Shown: positions 56,008-63,758 of the stretch, one piece after another | Numbering within the stretch: position 1 is the first letter of the stretch | Layout of the letters: every line of letters begins with the position of its first letter | From: Laspinema olomoucense D3b | GTDB lineage: Bacteria > Cyanobacteriota > Cyanobacteriia > Cyanobacteriales > Laspinemataceae | Direction: 5' to 3' | NCBI RefSeq assembly: GCF_025370785.1 | Contig: NZ_JAMXFA010000007.1 | Span: 1-64,000, forward strand | DNA length: 64,000 nucleotides | Position numbers and translations under genes: made by a program | Notes under the pieces: model-generated | Databases searched by the model: none | Told to the model about the DNA's origin: nothing | Seen by the model: the letters and a program-made list of their open reading frames with translations, nothing else

Positions 56008-56728
56008 TTGCAGTACAGACCATACCACAACAGTCATAGAGGAATTTATAAGTGATAATCCTTATCTTCCTATCAAACTCCTGAAAAATAATTCCAATCA
56101 AGGTCCTAGTTTTTCCAGAAATCGAGGTTGGGATGTAGCTCAGGGTGACTATCTAGCTTTCTTGGATGCTGACGATGCTTGGCATCGACAAAAAATTGCT
56201 ATTCAATACTCTTGGATGCTTACGAATCCTCAAATATCGGTTTGCGGGCACGCCTATTTGTTAATCAGTTCAGAAGACAGTGAGGATTACTTTAAAATTA
56301 AGCCTAACTTTAAAACCTATATCTTTAGTCAAGATGAAATTATCTTTTCCAATCCATTTGTCACTCCATCTGTGATGCTTAAAAGAAACCTAAACTATAG
56401 GTTTAACCCCAACCAACGATATTGTGAAGATTACTTATTGTGGCTGCAAATATGCCTGGATGCTCATCAAATTTCTATGCTTGATGTTGAACTAACTTAT
56501 ATTTACAAAAGCTTTGGAAAAAGTGGATTAACTAGAAATTTATGGCAAATGAAATGGGGAGATACTAAAAACTATTGGCAGTTATGGAAATCTAATAGAA
56601 TAAGTTTTGGTAAAGCAATTTTTTTGATAATGTATTCTTTAATCAAGGTTATTCCACTGATTATTTTCGGCCCTGAATATTATGCAGGGTTAAAACAACG
56701 TATGATTATGAATAAATTTGAAAGTTAA
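55886..56728 (+). CDS. GT2 glycosyltransferase
   Basis: GT-A transferase of 280 aa with PVSAIVPCFNSEKTILRSLNSIKEQTYPVQEIICIDDCSTD, GPSFSRNRGWDVAQGDYLAFLDADD (DXD-type) and RYCEDYLLWLQICLDA. The domain is complete from its first strand, so the ATG inside the end of the wzy-like gene appears correct even though the overlap is 122 bases. A C-terminal hydrophobic segment (KAIFLIMYSLIKVIPLIIFG) may tether it. There is no evident ribosome site, so translation may depend on the upstream gene. Confidence 0.88.
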   Translation: MEKVPVSAIVPCFNSEKTILRSLNSIKEQTYPVQEIICIDDCSTDHTTTVIEEFISDNPYLPIKLLKNNSNQGPSFSRNRGWDVAQGDYLAFLDADDAWHRQKIAIQYSWMLTNPQISVCGHAYLLISSEDSEDYFKIKPNFKTYIFSQDEIIFSNPFVTPSVMLKRNLNYRFNPNQRYCEDYLLWLQICLDAHQISMLDVELTYIYKSFGKSGLTRNLWQMKWGDTKNYWQLWKSNRISFGKAIFLIMYSLIKVIPLIIFGPEYYAGLKQRMIMNKFES

Positions 56729-56773
56729 GTTATTAAGTAATTATTGAAAAATCTAATTAATTAATTTTTGGTG

Positions 56774-57637
56774 ATGACGCTTAAAATATCAATCATATTG
56801 GTTAGCTTTAATAGCCAAGAACTTTTATCAAAATGTCTCACTAGCTTATACTCCTTTTTGGCCGGAGGGGATAATTTTTTTGAAGTAATCGTAGTGGATA
56901 ACTGCTCGTCCGATAATACCTGTAAAATGGTTATTTCAGATTTTACCAAAACCATATTAGTTCAAAATCCAGTTAATTTAGGATTTGGTGCCGCAAACAA
57001 TCTAGGATTTAGGCACGCCACAGGAGAGTACATCCTCCTGATCAACCCAGATACAGTTGTAGATGGCAACATTTTAGATGAAACTTTTAAATTTTTTGCC
57101 AAACATTCTGATAATAAGAGTGCGTTTGGGGGAATTCTTTTAAACCCTGATGGCAGCGAGCAGCGGGGTTCTCGAAGAAGTTTTCCCAATTTCTTAAATG
57201 TGTTCCTTCACTTTACAAAGCTATATAAAGTCTTTGGGTATAAAAAATCCTACGACTTATCTTGGTTGCCCGTTGAAACCCATCAAGTAGATTGTGTTTC
57301 TGGTGCCTGCATTGGGATGCCTAAAGCCATGTATGAAGACCTTGGGGGTTTTGATGAGCAGTTTTTCTTACACTTTGAAGATATTGATTTGTGCAAAAGA
57401 ATTTGGCAAGCTGGTTATCAACTATGGTTTTATCCTAAAGTTAGATTATTTCATGTAAAGGGCGGTAGTTCTAACACTTCGGAAACCATTAAAACTAAAG
57501 TTAATAAATGGTTTCTTGACTCTCTGGGTAAATACTTATGGAAATGGGATAAACCTAGTGCAATTATCTTTAGTCCAATATTGGGTGCTTTAAAGTTAGT
57601 AGCATGGATTAAAGGCCTATCATTAAAAAACGATTAA
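56774..57637 (+). CDS. GT2 glycosyltransferase (rhamnosyltransferase-like)
   Basis: About 287 aa. It has SIILVSFNSQELLSKCLTSL, VIVVDNCSSDNTC, GFGAANNLGFRHATGEYILLINPDT (metal site) and the distinctive VDCVSGACIGMPKAMYEDLGGFDEQFFLHFEDIDLCKRIWQAG, typical of WbbL-like rhamnosyl or galactofuranosyl transferases. The acceptor is unknown. ATG 56774 is preferred over TTG 56768. It ends 5 bases before the SDR gene. Confidence 0.9.
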   Translation: MTLKISIILVSFNSQELLSKCLTSLYSFLAGGDNFFEVIVVDNCSSDNTCKMVISDFTKTILVQNPVNLGFGAANNLGFRHATGEYILLINPDTVVDGNILDETFKFFAKHSDNKSAFGGILLNPDGSEQRGSRRSFPNFLNVFLHFTKLYKVFGYKKSYDLSWLPVETHQVDCVSGACIGMPKAMYEDLGGFDEQFFLHFEDIDLCKRIWQAGYQLWFYPKVRLFHVKGGSSNTSETIKTKVNKWFLDSLGKYLWKWDKPSAIIFSPILGALKLVAWIKGLSLKND

Positions 57638-57642
57638 TTTGT

Positions 57643-58518
57643 ATGAAGATAGTATTTTCTGGTTCAACCTCGGATACTGGTAATCGAGTTTTAAGAAAAT
57701 TGGTAGAAAAATTTGGGAGTGATGCTCTTACTTGCTTGATCCGACCTACCTCAGATACCAGGTATGTCGAACAACTCCAAGTTAGAACTGTAACAGGCGA
57801 TGTTACCCAACCAGAAACCCTAAAACAGATACTCAATCCTTCAGTAAGGTATCTAGATATGACACATCCTAAACATTACCACAAATCCCTTGAAGCGGTT
57901 GTAAATTCGGGGATAGAAAGAGCATATTTTGTAACCACCACTGGGATTTTTTCTAAATACAATCAATTTTCTCAGATTTATAAAGACAATGAAGCCAAAA
58001 TCAAAGCTAGTGGGATTGTTTATACCATCTTGCGTCCAAGCATGATTTACGGATCTATGCAGGATAAAAATATGCACAGACTGATTCAGTTTCTAGACCG
58101 TTATCCTGTTTTTCCTCTATTTGGTGCGGGCAAAAGCTTGATGCAGCCAGTTTATGGAGAAGACTTAGCAGATGGGATAGTGGCTGCTATTAACCAATCG
58201 ACTACGGAATACCAAGAATACAATTTAGCAGGACCTACACCTATTAGTTATGAAGAAATTGTTAATACTATACTATTCAAGCTACAACGGCAGGTGTTAA
58301 AAATTAATGTGAACACCAAATTAGCTGGTACAGTAACTAAATGGGTTCACCGATTCCCAGGATTTCCAATTACAGAAGAACAAGTATTAAGATTACAAGA
58401 AGACAAAACATTTGAGATATTCAAAAGTCGCAAGGACTTAGGCTTTAATCCTAGAAGTTTTTATGAAGGAATTGGTTTGGAAATAGAAGAAATGCGTAGC
58501 CTAGGAGTAATTCGTTAA
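57643..58518 (+). CDS. NAD(P)-binding SDR-family protein
   Basis: Atypical or extended SDR protein of 291 aa. The nucleotide motif is IVFSGSTSDTGNRVLRKL, a variant of the usual GxxGxxG; later VRTVTGDVTQPETL, AYFVTTTGIFS, ILRPSMIYG and MQPVYGEDLADGIVAAI follow. The SDR YxxxK is not clear (the expected region reads YKDNEAKIKAS), so catalysis may be altered as in NmrA-like or NDUFA9-like members. It lies 5 bases after a GT2 gene, implying a role in the glycan, but the reaction is unknown. Confidence 0.8.
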   Translation: MKIVFSGSTSDTGNRVLRKLVEKFGSDALTCLIRPTSDTRYVEQLQVRTVTGDVTQPETLKQILNPSVRYLDMTHPKHYHKSLEAVVNSGIERAYFVTTTGIFSKYNQFSQIYKDNEAKIKASGIVYTILRPSMIYGSMQDKNMHRLIQFLDRYPVFPLFGAGKSLMQPVYGEDLADGIVAAINQSTTEYQEYNLAGPTPISYEEIVNTILFKLQRQVLKINVNTKLAGTVTKWVHRFPGFPITEEQVLRLQEDKTFEIFKSRKDLGFNPRSFYEGIGLEIEEMRSLGVIR

Positions 58519-58587
58519 GCGATAAATTTAGCAGGAAATTATTAATCCTTCTGGCTCTGGTTTTAAGTAAAATATTTTTTAGGCATT

Positions 58588-59934
58588 GTGAAAAATTTAA
58601 TTTATAAAAAATTATTTTCGTTTCTATTTTTGCTTTTAATTGGTATTTTAGTTTCAAAAATAGCAGTATCTAAAGCGCTTAACGCATCGGAAAACTTCCG
58701 CTTTAGTTTAAATGCGGTTCAGTCAGTCTATCAAAACGGTGTTCCCCATACAGATAAGATGGGACGATCACTTATAAACTTTGACGCGGAGCGATCTTTC
58801 TTTCCTATCTGCATTTACCATGCTCTTACTGGGGAACACCACGGGCGCAGGTATTCATTAGCTTCTTTAAAAAATGCGAGATTTAATTGCGTTCATACCT
58901 GGGAGGGACAAAAATTAGACTCCATCATAGAAGATTTAAGAACCAATGATTTACAACTGATATATCACGGAACCCAGTATTTTGGGCCAACCGATGAAGA
59001 GCTGAAAAAATACGCAAATGACCCTAACATCCTTGCTTGGTATCTTGATGAAGAACCGACCGGATCGTACTGGGGTTCTAACATGAATGCCAAGTTTGCT
59101 GCATTTCAAAAACGGATGCAGGAAATCAAGGAAGTAGACCAAATACACCCTGTTTTTATCTTGGACGTTGCTTGGATCACGCCTCCTGCAACCGCATGGT
59201 GGATCAAGTGGAATACGGCAGGAGACGTATCCTCCCACGACAATTACCCACTCATGCTTCCTGAAACTACTTCCTTGAGCGGCCCTAGAGGAATACCTGA
59301 AAGCGTATCATTAGCTGTCGCATCAAACAAGGAGTATAAGCCAGTATGGTTCGTTCCACAGGCCTTTGAAACACCTGGTAGATGGTATTTACCTGATGCG
59401 CGAGAAGAACGAGCAATGGTTTATTCTGCAATCGTTCACGGATCCACAGGGATTATCTACTTTGCTTTAGATAGCTGGGTAACTCGTAACGGTAGCGTGA
59501 TAGGTATAGCACCGGATACACTCATTGAATATCAAGGTGGGGGCGATTCATGGTTGGTTGCCTCTGAGGAATTGCTGAATCAAAGTACCAATCTTTGGAA
59601 TGAAGTGGTTAGCCTTAACGATGAACTCCAGCAACTTAAGCCTATAATTCTTTCTCCAACTTCTCACCAGGAATACAAAGTGTACATAGAAGGAGAAGGG
59701 TACTCAGAAGATCCCATTCGGTCTATGTTAAAGGAAGTTGACGGTCAATTTACATTAATAACAGTTAATTTAGATAAAAGACCGCTACGAGTTAAATATC
59801 AGTTTCCACAAAATATTATAGATATACAAACTTTATTTGAAAAAGAGCGAAAGGTAGAAGAAATGAGAGATAAATTTTGGGTAGATACCTATGAAGAATT
59901 CGGGGTACATATATATAAGTTTAAATTAAAATAG
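58588..59934 (+). CDS. exported glycoside-hydrolase-like protein
   Basis: Protein of 448 aa with an N-terminal signal or anchor (FSFLFLLLIGILVSKIAVS). The body looks like a TIM-barrel hydrolase: FNCVHTWEGQKLDSIIEDL, ILAWYLDEEPTGSYWG with an acid pair at the expected end of a strand, VSSHDNYPLM, WFVPQAFETPGRW and GSTGIIYFALDSW. The last ~100 residues resemble a beta domain. I cannot assign a GH family. Encoded at the end of the AT-rich cassette, it probably cuts or trims the glycan outside the cell. A GTG start is used; no ATG fits. Confidence 0.7.
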   Translation: MKNLIYKKLFSFLFLLLIGILVSKIAVSKALNASENFRFSLNAVQSVYQNGVPHTDKMGRSLINFDAERSFFPICIYHALTGEHHGRRYSLASLKNARFNCVHTWEGQKLDSIIEDLRTNDLQLIYHGTQYFGPTDEELKKYANDPNILAWYLDEEPTGSYWGSNMNAKFAAFQKRMQEIKEVDQIHPVFILDVAWITPPATAWWIKWNTAGDVSSHDNYPLMLPETTSLSGPRGIPESVSLAVASNKEYKPVWFVPQAFETPGRWYLPDAREERAMVYSAIVHGSTGIIYFALDSWVTRNGSVIGIAPDTLIEYQGGGDSWLVASEELLNQSTNLWNEVVSLNDELQQLKPIILSPTSHQEYKVYIEGEGYSEDPIRSMLKEVDGQFTLITVNLDKRPLRVKYQFPQNIIDIQTLFEKERKVEEMRDKFWVDTYEEFGVHIYKFKLK

Positions 59935-59949
59935 AGAGACATACCCCTC

Positions 59950-60075
59950 AACACCCCCACCATCGATCGCCTTCTGGGTTCCCTCGTAGTGGATAGCAGC
60001 AAAATCCGCAACACCCTAAACTGGCAACCACCATTTACGATAGATGAGGGTCTCCAGCAAACTTTGCGTCTATAA
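59950..60075 (+). pseudogene. 3' stub of a sugar-nucleotide epimerase
   Basis: An open stretch reading NTPTIDRLLGSLVVDSSKIR, then NTLNWQPPFTIDEGL and QQTLRL to a TAA. This is the C-terminus of an NAD-dependent epimerase/dehydratase (usual form SLVVDSSKIR..LGW.PP). The rest of the gene is missing; upstream DNA changes sharply to the AT-rich cassette. The stop overlaps the next start as TAATG, showing that the original gene was an operon partner of the MraY-like transferase. Confidence 0.8.
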
Positions 60076-61079
60076 TGCAACTCCCAATTCTATCTTTAAT
60101 CACCCTCCTCCTCAGCCTCCTCACCACAGGCTGGCTCAAACAACGCTTCAGCCAAAACCTCCTAGACATCCCCAACGATCGCAGTTCCCATAGCCAACCC
60201 ACCCCACGGGGCGGCGGCTTAGGCTTCATCATCGCCTTTGCCGCCATCACCCTATCAACCCCTATCTTCTCAACCTATTTCCCCAAACTTTTCCCAGAAA
60301 ACCTCTTCCCCCTCACCGCTTCCCAACCCTTTTTACTGCAACTTTGGGCCATCCTCACTCCCCTCGCACTCATCGGCTTCCTGGACGACAAGCACAACCT
60401 CCCCGCCAGTATCCGCTACCTAGTCCAACTCACCGCTGCCAGTATCGCCATCTTCTGTTTCGGACCCTTTCCCCAACCCTGGCTCACCCCCTGGGGAACA
60501 GCGGGCCGCATCATCGCCATCCTCCTCACCCTCATCGCCATCACCGCCCTGATTAACTTCTACAACTTCATGGACGGATTAGATGGCTTAGTTGCCGGAG
60601 TCACCACGGTGCAACTGGGCTTCCTCGCCCTCTACCTTAACCAACCCCTCTGGTGGCTGCTCGCTGCTGCCCTCCTTGGCTTCCTGTGGTGGAACTGGTC
60701 CCCGGCCAAAATCTTCATGGGGGATGTGGGCAGTACGGTCTTAGGGGCTGCTGTCGCCATTGCTCTGCTCAACGCCGATCGCCCCACCTCAGCCTGGACC
60801 GCCCTCGCCATCACCCTCCCCCTCACCGCAGACGCCATCTCCACCCTAATTCGCCGCCTCATCTGCCGGGAAAACATCTTCAAAGCCCACCGGAGTCACC
60901 TCTATCAACGATTGCAGCAATCGGGGTGGAGTCATGGACAGGTTGCGAGTACCTATATCGGCTGTACCCTGGTGATTGCCCTGAGTATTTTGCTGTGGGG
61001 TGGCGTGGGGGCTTGGATTGGATTAGCCCTGGTGGTGGTGGGAATGGCTGGGGGAGAGATGTATTTGGGGAAGGGGTAA
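60075..61079 (+). CDS. MraY-like undecaprenyl-phosphate sugar-1-P transferase
   Basis: Integral membrane enzyme of 334 aa that starts glycan assembly by moving a sugar-1-phosphate to undecaprenyl phosphate (WecA/WbpL type). Signatures: IPNDRSSHSQPTPRGGGLGF, IGFLDDKHNLPASIRYLVQL with the DD pair, NFYNFMDGLDGLVAG, AKIFMGDVGSTVLG, and the cytoplasmic KAHRSHLYQRLQQSGWSHGQV at the end. About ten helices. Translation starts at the stop of the epimerase stub. It has host-like base composition, so it flanks rather than belongs to the imported cassette, though it may still initiate that glycan. Confidence 0.92.
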   Translation: MQLPILSLITLLLSLLTTGWLKQRFSQNLLDIPNDRSSHSQPTPRGGGLGFIIAFAAITLSTPIFSTYFPKLFPENLFPLTASQPFLLQLWAILTPLALIGFLDDKHNLPASIRYLVQLTAASIAIFCFGPFPQPWLTPWGTAGRIIAILLTLIAITALINFYNFMDGLDGLVAGVTTVQLGFLALYLNQPLWWLLAAALLGFLWWNWSPAKIFMGDVGSTVLGAAVAIALLNADRPTSAWTALAITLPLTADAISTLIRRLICRENIFKAHRSHLYQRLQQSGWSHGQVASTYIGCTLVIALSILLWGGVGAWIGLALVVVGMAGGEMYLGKG

Positions 61080-61328
61080 TCTGGGGGGGGAGAAACCGGG
61101 TTTCTTATTCCATTCCCCTCTCCATAATCGGCAACCCTGCGCGATATTGCATCGGCAACCCTGTACGGTCGCCGTTCCTTCAGTCAACCCAACCGTCGCG
61201 GCAGCGGTTAGGCTTAAGCATCGCCTTTGCTGGCGATCGCCTCAAAACTCCCCACTGTTCCTTGAGCAACCTAAAATAAAACCAGAACCTTGTCCCGTAC
61301 AGATTTTAAAATAACTGGTGGCATCGCT

Positions 61329-61775
61329 ATGAAATCAAAATTACCCTTATACGACACAGACTATCAACTTTGGTTAGAGCAAACCATTGCCCAGTTGCAA
61401 ACTCATGATTTCAGCCATATCGACCTTGAGAATTTGATTGAGGAAATAACAAGTTTGGGCAAAAGAGATAAACGGGCGATTTGTAGCTACCTGATGCGAC
61501 TGTGCGAGCACTTGCTCAAAGTCAAATATTGGCAACAAGAACGAGAAACTTGTATCCGAGGCTGGACATTAGAAATTAGAAATTTTCGCTTGCAAATTCA
61601 ACTCATCCTCAAAGATAGTCCCAGTCTCAAAAACTATCTCCAGGAAAACTTTATTCAGGAATATCAGAATGGGCGGAAACTATTTTTCGATGCCACCGGG
61701 CTCAATTCAGACCTCATTCCCGAAGACCCTTGCTTCCGTTTAGAGCAAGTTCTGGATGAAGACTGGTTACCCTAA
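61329..61775 (+). CDS. DUF29 family protein
   Basis: Cyanobacterial DUF29 protein of about 148 aa: LYDTDYQLWLEQTIAQLQTHDFSHIDLENLIEEITSLGKRDKRAICSYLMRLCEHLLKVKYW is the family core, with the later RNFRLQIQLILKDSPSLKNYL. Helical and cytoplasmic; function unknown. ATG 61329 is preferred over an ATG 13 codons upstream. Often multicopy and near toxin-antitoxin genes, which is so here. Confidence 0.88.
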   Translation: MKSKLPLYDTDYQLWLEQTIAQLQTHDFSHIDLENLIEEITSLGKRDKRAICSYLMRLCEHLLKVKYWQQERETCIRGWTLEIRNFRLQIQLILKDSPSLKNYLQENFIQEYQNGRKLFFDATGLNSDLIPEDPCFRLEQVLDEDWLP

Positions 61776-61832
61776 TGCGTCGGTTCAAGGGACAAAACAC
61801 TAGGTTTTTACCCATTGCCAAAGAGGTTTTCA

Positions 61833-61847
61833 AGAAACCCGGTTTCT
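61833..61847. repeat. palindrome AGAAACCCGGTTTCT
   Basis: A near-palindrome between DUF29 and the HepT-like gene. The same sequence or its GGG variant (AGAAACCGGGTTTCT) occurs at 61091-61105, 62933-62947 and 62967-62981, with degenerate copies at 62883-62897 and 63017-63031. Confidence 0.85.
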
Positions 61848-61868
61848 AACCAATGGGCTACCAGATTT

Positions 61869-62363
61869 CTAGGTAGCATCATCATTGGCACAGGCGAGCA
61901 AAAAACCTACATAGTCCTCCAAATCTTTGTCAATCAAGGGCTGCAATCGTTCATAAACTGATTTCAAATAATCCAACCGAGACCAGTCATAATCGAAATC
62001 ATAATAATACCTTTTAAAATGCCGAAATCGTCTTAACTCATCCAGCAGGGTATAAGAGTCCCGAGATAAAACAGCCTTGCGAATACCAGGAACCTCAATC
62101 CGCATTTTTCGCAACAACTCCTTATGCCATTGATGAGCATCTAAATGATTCTCAAACACCCTTGATATTCTGAACAAAATAGTTTCGACACAGGTGTAGG
62201 TATTGCAAAAAATATCCGCCAACATCACCGCATCCCGGATATCTCGTTTCTGTTCATCCCGGAAATCCGGTTCGTATGCCGCATACAAACCCTGGATATT
62301 ACCCAGTACAACCCTACTTTCGTGAATCTCGCCGACGAGCAGCAAGAGTTCATCCCTGTTCAT
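61869..62363 (-). CDS. HepT-like toxin protein
   Basis: Helical protein of 164 aa whose late section LLDELRRFRHFKRYYYDFDYDWSRL matches the HepT-like R/H/Y catalytic patch of predicted ribonuclease toxins. It follows the nucleotidyltransferase gene with a 14-base overlap, the arrangement of MntA-HepT pairs, where the nucleotidyltransferase AMPylates the toxin at the tyrosine. The identification rests on this short motif and on the gene order. Confidence 0.75.
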   Translation of the reverse strand: MNRDELLLLVGEIHESRVVLGNIQGLYAAYEPDFRDEQKRDIRDAVMLADIFCNTYTCVETILFRISRVFENHLDAHQWHKELLRKMRIEVPGIRKAVLSRDSYTLLDELRRFRHFKRYYYDFDYDWSRLDYLKSVYERLQPLIDKDLEDYVGFLLACANDDAT

Positions 62364-62715
62364 AAATAACTTGTCCTTTCATGAGAATAATTTTTTGAAA
62401 AGAGGGATGAAGATCCTCCCATCGGATTAAGTCTAGGGGAAAATCAGTCAGGTCCTCAGCCTCTCCCACCAGATTCATAAATGATCTAAAATCTAATCCG
62501 GCGATCGCCAAGTCAATATCCGAAGCCTCAGAAAAATGCTGAGGTGCCAAGACCGAACCCCACTGGATAATTCGTTGGGGAGCATATCGGTCGATAATCA
62601 TTGTTATAATAGTTTGGGAATCTGCTCTAGCTTGCTGCCATAAGCCCAGCCGTTGAGCTTGTAATGCCTGTTGTTTGGCTTGCAAATATTGCCGCGCCGC
62701 AGAATAATCAAACAT
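62350..62715 (-). CDS. MntA-like nucleotidyltransferase (antitoxin)
   Basis: Minimal nucleotidyltransferase-domain protein of about 121 aa with the signature GSVLAPQHFSEASDIDLAIAG (GS, then D-x-D), followed by FPLDLIRWEDLHPSFQ, giving the third acid. The ATG giving MFDYSAARQYL, directly after a GGGGAGAGG site, is preferred over upstream starts. As first gene of the pair with the HepT-like toxin it is the probable antitoxin. Family and pairing are well supported. Confidence 0.83.
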   Translation of the reverse strand: MFDYSAARQYLQAKQQALQAQRLGLWQQARADSQTIITMIIDRYAPQRIIQWGSVLAPQHFSEASDIDLAIAGLDFRSFMNLVGEAEDLTDFPLDLIRWEDLHPSFQKIILMKGQVIYEQG

Positions 62716-62880
62716 CCTCTCCCCCCAGGTATCCATACAATTCATTATAGACAAGGAGAAGAAAGCGGGTATAGGGGGTATCATGGGGTTGCCAATCTCC
62801 CTTCTAACTTTTCATGAAATTGCGATCGGCGCACACCTCAGATTTAATTCATGTTAGTTGGCCTGATTCTGGATAGAGGG

Positions 62881-63032
62881 TCAGAAACCAGACTTCTTAA
62901 CCTCATCTGGGTGATTTGCCGCAATTTAGGACAGAAACCCGGTTTCTTGGTTTTGGGTCAAGGTTCAGAAACCGGGTTTCTTAACCTCATCTGGGTGATT
63001 TGCCGCAATTTAGGACAGAAACCCGGTTTTTT
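62881..63032 (+). repeat. two 84-bp-period direct repeats
   Basis: The unit begins TCAGAAACC at 62881 and again at 62965. Each copy (about 68 bases similar) has an AGAAACC palindrome at both ends with TTAACCTCATCTGGGTGATT between. The period is a multiple of three, which leaves a meaningless open frame across both units. Confidence 0.9.
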
Positions 63033-63064
63033 AGGGCATGAAGTGAGCGGGGGAATTAGGGGCT

Positions 63065-63478
63065 TTACTCTAACAAAAACTTAAGAATTCCAGGGGATGA
63101 AATCGTCAGGTGTTGTTGATGGCCCGAAGGCGATCGCAATTTAATCGTGACAGTATTGCTATTGGGGACACCTGAGATATTTTCAATCCTATACCCTTGC
63201 AGGTTGGGACATTTACCCGTTCCCGACTCAGAAAATTCCTGGGATTGTTTTTTGAGAAACTCGTTCCAAAACCGGGAGTCTTCATGTCCTATTAATCGAT
63301 ATTTACAAGCATTTCCTTTAATCCGTTCGGTTTCAATCAAATATCCCTTCTCCTTGGCTCGGTGCATCGTATCCCCAAAGCGATGGCTAACGGTTACTAG
63401 ATCACTCGGGTAGTGCCACTCCCCATCACTCATCAAAGCCAGCAGTAAATCAATTTTAGTAACTTTCGGTTCGGTCAT
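63065..63478 (-). CDS. hypothetical protein, possible winged-helix N-terminus
   Basis: A 137-aa protein I cannot assign. The first ~65 residues (KIDLLLALMSDGEWHYPSDLVTVSHRFGDTMHRAKEKGYLIE) look like a winged helix-turn-helix, of the type seen in small phage or plasmid regulators. The rest is polar, ending in a beta-rich section (NTVTIKLRSPSGHQQHLTIS). No neighbour is close on the same strand. Confidence 0.6.
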   Translation of the reverse strand: MTEPKVTKIDLLLALMSDGEWHYPSDLVTVSHRFGDTMHRAKEKGYLIETERIKGNACKYRLIGHEDSRFWNEFLKKQSQEFSESGTGKCPNLQGYRIENISGVPNSNTVTIKLRSPSGHQQHLTISSPGILKFLLE

Positions 63479-63646
63479 CTTGTGCCTCGTTGCACCCAGG
63501 ACGTTTCTGGATCTAGTTTTATGTCAACTAGATTATCGGAACAGGGGTCATTTCAGTCGAGGGAAGAAAAGCGCTCACTCGTGCGTTATTAGGAAGCCCC
63601 TCATTTTGGATCTGCCAGAAGGAGCCAGATGAATTAAGTTTATTGA

Positions 63647-63758
63647 CTGACGACGAACACCGGAGGGGATAACGACTGAAGTCGTTACTACGAAAACCGG
63701 AGGGGAACGACTGAAGTCGTTACTACGAAAACCGGAGGGGAACGACTGAAGTCGTTTA
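63647..63758. repeat. 35-bp tandem repeat with AACGACTGAAGTCGTT palindrome
   Basis: AACGACTGAAGTCGTT starts at 63671, 63706 and 63741, an exact 35-base period, separated by ACTACGAAAACCGGAGGGG; a partial copy (CGAACACCGGAGGGG) lies before the first. Each unit holds a 7-bp inverted repeat. Confidence 0.92.

Noticed and set aside
60653-61279. 208-residue frame overlapping the MraY-like gene
   Set aside because: High-GC frame shadow, rich in Pro, His and Arg; the transferase signature motifs are in the other frame.
62851-63084. 77-residue open frame
   Set aside because: It is only the translation of the 84-bp-period repeats; the repeat length being a multiple of three keeps it open.
63647-63758. 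Possible CRISPR array
   Set aside because: Units are identical throughout the 35-base period, with no distinct spacers and no cas genes in the window.
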